A stretch of DNA of 64,000 nt, from NCBI GenBank assembly GCA_964654545.1, contig CAZZIU010000002.1, positions 95,334-159,333 on the forward strand, written 5' to 3'. Positions 61,759-64,000 of this stretch are shown here, in pieces. The notes below the pieces were generated by a model. That model saw nothing but the letters and a program-made list of their open reading frames with translations, did not search any database and was not told the origin of the DNA. This DNA is from JABMOV01 sp964654545 (GTDB lineage Bacteria > Fidelibacterota > Marinisomatia > Marinisomatales > JABMOV01). The stretch's first letter is position 1. Each line of letters begins with the position of its first letter. A program made the position numbers and the translations under genes.

Positions 61759-64000
61759 ATGCGTTGTAAAAAAATAACTGCTTTAATTGCAATGATTCTT
61801 ACTTTTTGGGGAAGTGAGTTACTAAGTCAAGATTCTTCTGCAATTCTTCGCGTCACTCCAATTGAAGGATATATCTATCCCGAAACAATATATCCGACAA
61901 TTCCAACAAGTCCTGTTTCACAAAGGGAAGAACAAACATTATTAGATGATAGTCAAGATATCAGAGTGTTACCATCGTCAAATCCCCAATCCGAAGTTCA
62001 TGCTTCTATTAATAAATCAAATTCACAAAATGTTATATTTAGTGCAAATACGTACTGGTATATAGGTGAAAATAGTCTTATGGGGTATTATGTTACACAA
62101 GATGGTGGTGGATCGTGGTTTGGAGCGGATACTCTCCCAAACAACGGAATTGGTCGCGCAGATCCGACCACAGCATTTGACGCATCGGGGAACGCGTATT
62201 TAGGTGCATTGATGATGACTGGAACGACAGATCATAAACCAGACGGTTACGGAGTTCAGCACTCCAACGATTTTGGAAGCACGTGGAGTAGTAGTGTTCG
62301 TGGTGCTGGTCCAACTGCCGGAATAGATAAAGAAATGATGGCCGCGGACAATATCAGTACAAGTCCATATTCAGACAATATTTATGTTGCATGGACAGAG
62401 TTTATCGATGGAGATGGTCACCTGGATCATGCAGCCGTAAAAATGAATAGATCAACAGATGGGGGTCAAACGTTCTCCCCCTCAATAACATTAAGATCTA
62501 GTAATGACGGAACTGGTGGAGGACAAGGAACCTGTGTTGCTACGGGTCCAAATGGAGAAGTATACATATGTTGGGCGGATTACAGTAGTGGCTCTGTGCC
62601 CGCAGACGGGATTGGCTTCTCGAAGTCAATTAATGGTGGTATTGAATTTTCATCAATAGTGGCTTTCCAATACAACGGTATTCGAATGGGTGGGAGTGGA
62701 CAAGATCCAAGATTTAACTACACTAGAGTTAACGATTTCCCGTCAATGGCAGTCGATAAAAGCAACAGTCAATATTCCGGCAGAATCTATATTGTTTATC
62801 CTGACGGGGGAAATTTATCGAATGACCAGTCCGTCATTAAAATTCGAAATTCTTCAGATGGAGGTTCAACTTGGACTGATGCCCAGACTATCAGTATTGA
62901 CGGGGCTCGGCAAAGTTGGTTTCCGTGGGTAACTGTTGACGATTATACTGGTGAAGTTTATGTGATATTTTATAGTCTTGATCAGGAATATGGGTTTTAT
63001 ACAAACACGTATTTAGCCTATTCGATTGATGGTGGTGCTGCCTGGGAAAAAATACAAGTTAGTGATGTTCCACACGTTACTGCGCCAATACCAGGATTTG
63101 CCAATGGATACGCAGGGGATTATATAGGAATATGTGCATATGAAGGACATATATTTCCTGTATGGTCCGATAATAGAAACGGGACTTGGCAACTCTATAC
63201 ATCTCCGTTGGTGAATCATGAAGCTGTATTGACGAATCGACTTCTAACTGATCAACAAAATCTTGGAGGTGAACTTACTTTGGACGATACAGAAACATCC
63301 GGTTTTGAATATCCTGAGATATTCTCAATAGATGAGCAATCTCTTTATGTAGATTTAGGAATAATGTACTTAGCATCTACAACAGAACCAAATTTAGGGG
63401 TCAATAATGAGTACAAACATATTGAGTGGGACAATCCATCAGAATATAAATTAGAAATGAATAAAATATTTGTTTCAGGACATTCTGAATTGACTGCCTG
63501 GTTCACTACCCAATCATCTGTATCTATCCAAACTGAACTACCAGTCCAAATTCAACTCCACGACCCCTGGTACGCTTACCAGGAAAACGGCAACTGGATT
63601 CAACCGGACGCCTTCCGCCCGCTCTCTGAACAGGGCGACGGCAATGGGAATGTCCAGGTGTTTGTCAATCAAAATTCTGATTTTGATCCTGCAATCCCCA
63701 TCTACCGCCTGAAGGCGCCGGCATCCTATGCAACAGCCGATGCGATCTATGCATTTGATCATTGGCAATCACCTTCGGCAACTCAAGCGGTATTCAACGC
63801 GCAGGGCGCCACTTCCACCACCAACCGCCAAACAAAGGTGGTATTCAAAGAGGCAGGCGCAACAGTTACCGCCCATTACACCAATGCATTATTGGGGATT
63901 GGATTATCGGTCACAGTACCGCAAGGTGAAACGTTAACCATCCCCGCCGGTGCTGCCTACACAATACCGGATGTGCAGGATTACAGCGGTTTTTACCTGG
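61759..64000 (+). CDS. Secreted BNR/Asp-box (sialidase-fold-like) protein, 3' end outside window
   Basis: The frame is open from ATG 61759 to the right edge, 747 codons, with AAGGAGA 9 nt upstream. After a signal peptide (KKITALIAMILTFWGSELLSQ) come several Asp-boxes, the turn motif of sialidase-type propellers: TQDGGGSWF, SNDFGSTWS, STDGGQTF, SSDGGSTWTD, SIDGGAAWEK. This makes a BNR propeller likely; the catalytic Arg triad of true sialidases cannot be confirmed. From about 63540 the base composition turns markedly GC-rich, and the encoded part (HDPWYAYQENGNWIQPDAFR onwards) looks like a separate beta-rich module. The C-terminus, perhaps a sorting domain, is not visible. Confidence 0.75.
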   Translation, partial: MRCKKITALIAMILTFWGSELLSQDSSAILRVTPIEGYIYPETIYPTIPTSPVSQREEQTLLDDSQDIRVLPSSNPQSEVHASINKSNSQNVIFSANTYWYIGENSLMGYYVTQDGGGSWFGADTLPNNGIGRADPTTAFDASGNAYLGALMMTGTTDHKPDGYGVQHSNDFGSTWSSSVRGAGPTAGIDKEMMAADNISTSPYSDNIYVAWTEFIDGDGHLDHAAVKMNRSTDGGQTFSPSITLRSSNDGTGGGQGTCVATGPNGEVYICWADYSSGSVPADGIGFSKSINGGIEFSSIVAFQYNGIRMGGSGQDPRFNYTRVNDFPSMAVDKSNSQYSGRIYIVYPDGGNLSNDQSVIKIRNSSDGGSTWTDAQTISIDGARQSWFPWVTVDDYTGEVYVIFYSLDQEYGFYTNTYLAYSIDGGAAWEKIQVSDVPHVTAPIPGFANGYAGDYIGICAYEGHIFPVWSDNRNGTWQLYTSPLVNHEAVLTNRLLTDQQNLGGELTLDDTETSGFEYPEIFSIDEQSLYVDLGIMYLASTTEPNLGVNNEYKHIEWDNPSEYKLEMNKIFVSGHSELTAWFTTQSSVSIQTELPVQIQLHDPWYAYQENGNWIQPDAFRPLSEQGDGNGNVQVFVNQNSDFDPAIPIYRLKAPASYATADAIYAFDHWQSPSATQAVFNAQGATSTTNRQTKVVFKEAGATVTAHYTNALLGIGLSVTVPQGETLTIPAGAAYTIPDVQDYSGFYL

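Noticed and set aside
63535..63550. Composition step in the Asp-box gene considered as a frameshift or gene boundary
   Set aside because: The same frame stays open without a stop through the step and no start with a ribosome-binding site is seen there.

Overview
The window looks like a chromosomal segment of a free-living, Gram-negative, AT-rich bacterium of the FCB superphylum (Bacteroidota/Ignavibacteria/Calditrichota/Marinimicrobia side). The pointers are a TonB-dependent receptor with an N-terminal carboxypeptidase-D-like domain, a propeller protein with a FlgD/type-IX-secretion-like C-terminal module, a DUF5683-like protein next to a BamD-like lipoprotein, and many TAATG/ATGA-overlapped genes. 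My best guess is a Marinimicrobia-like lineage, but no rRNA is present to settle it. I see no prophage, insertion sequence or CRISPR array. Most of the window is ordinary housekeeping DNA.

Layout. 1-2520: outer-membrane module (Omp85-like barrel, DUF5683-like protein, BamD-like lipoprotein). 2520-8711: nadD, a Na/Ca antiporter, ftsEX, hrcA-grpE-dnaJ (no dnaK between them), and a ComEA-like helix-hairpin-helix protein. 8720-11103: two unrecognised membrane proteins that may be diverged type IV pilus parts. 11109-15829: rsmD, coaD, an FmdB-type zinc ribbon, icd, obg, dprA. 15915-18554: tRNA-Ser, a BolA/TerB pair on the minus strand, small proteins, plsX. 18655-24376: TPR lipoprotein, pyrK-pyrD, rlpA-like, a diacylglycerol-kinase-like enzyme, cdsA.

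24394-31318 is the most unusual stretch: seven tightly packed co-directional genes encoding a GlmL/MutL-type actin-fold ATPase without any mutase, a protein with barrel-sandwich-like and KOW-like regions, a small protein, a DUF6754-like membrane protein and three further membrane proteins of unknown function. It reads as one undescribed membrane complex. A textbook terminator-shaped hairpin follows, but inside the coding sequence of the next gene, an orphan oligopeptide-type ABC ATPase.

32226-44904: peptide and nucleoside use (DMT exporter, two S9 peptidases in tandem, OPT transporter with adenosine deaminase), an M50 protease and a secreted propeller protein. 45003-47450: a TPP riboswitch directly in front of a TonB-dependent receptor, so the receptor is probably a thiamine importer, closed by a strong hairpin. 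47460-59569: polA, a small ABC exporter coupled to a deoxyribosyltransferase-like gene and alr, an SLC13-type symporter, a lysine-dehydrogenase-like enzyme, tRNA-Leu, acyl-CoA synthetase and gpsA.

59570-64000 is accessory-looking: a 0.7 kb gene-free stretch with a train of four perfect palindromes, an 11-codon leader ORF overlapping the start of a lipoprotein gene, and a long BNR/Asp-box secreted protein that runs off the right edge. Both large proteins here carry abruptly GC-richer segments, suggesting modular exchange.
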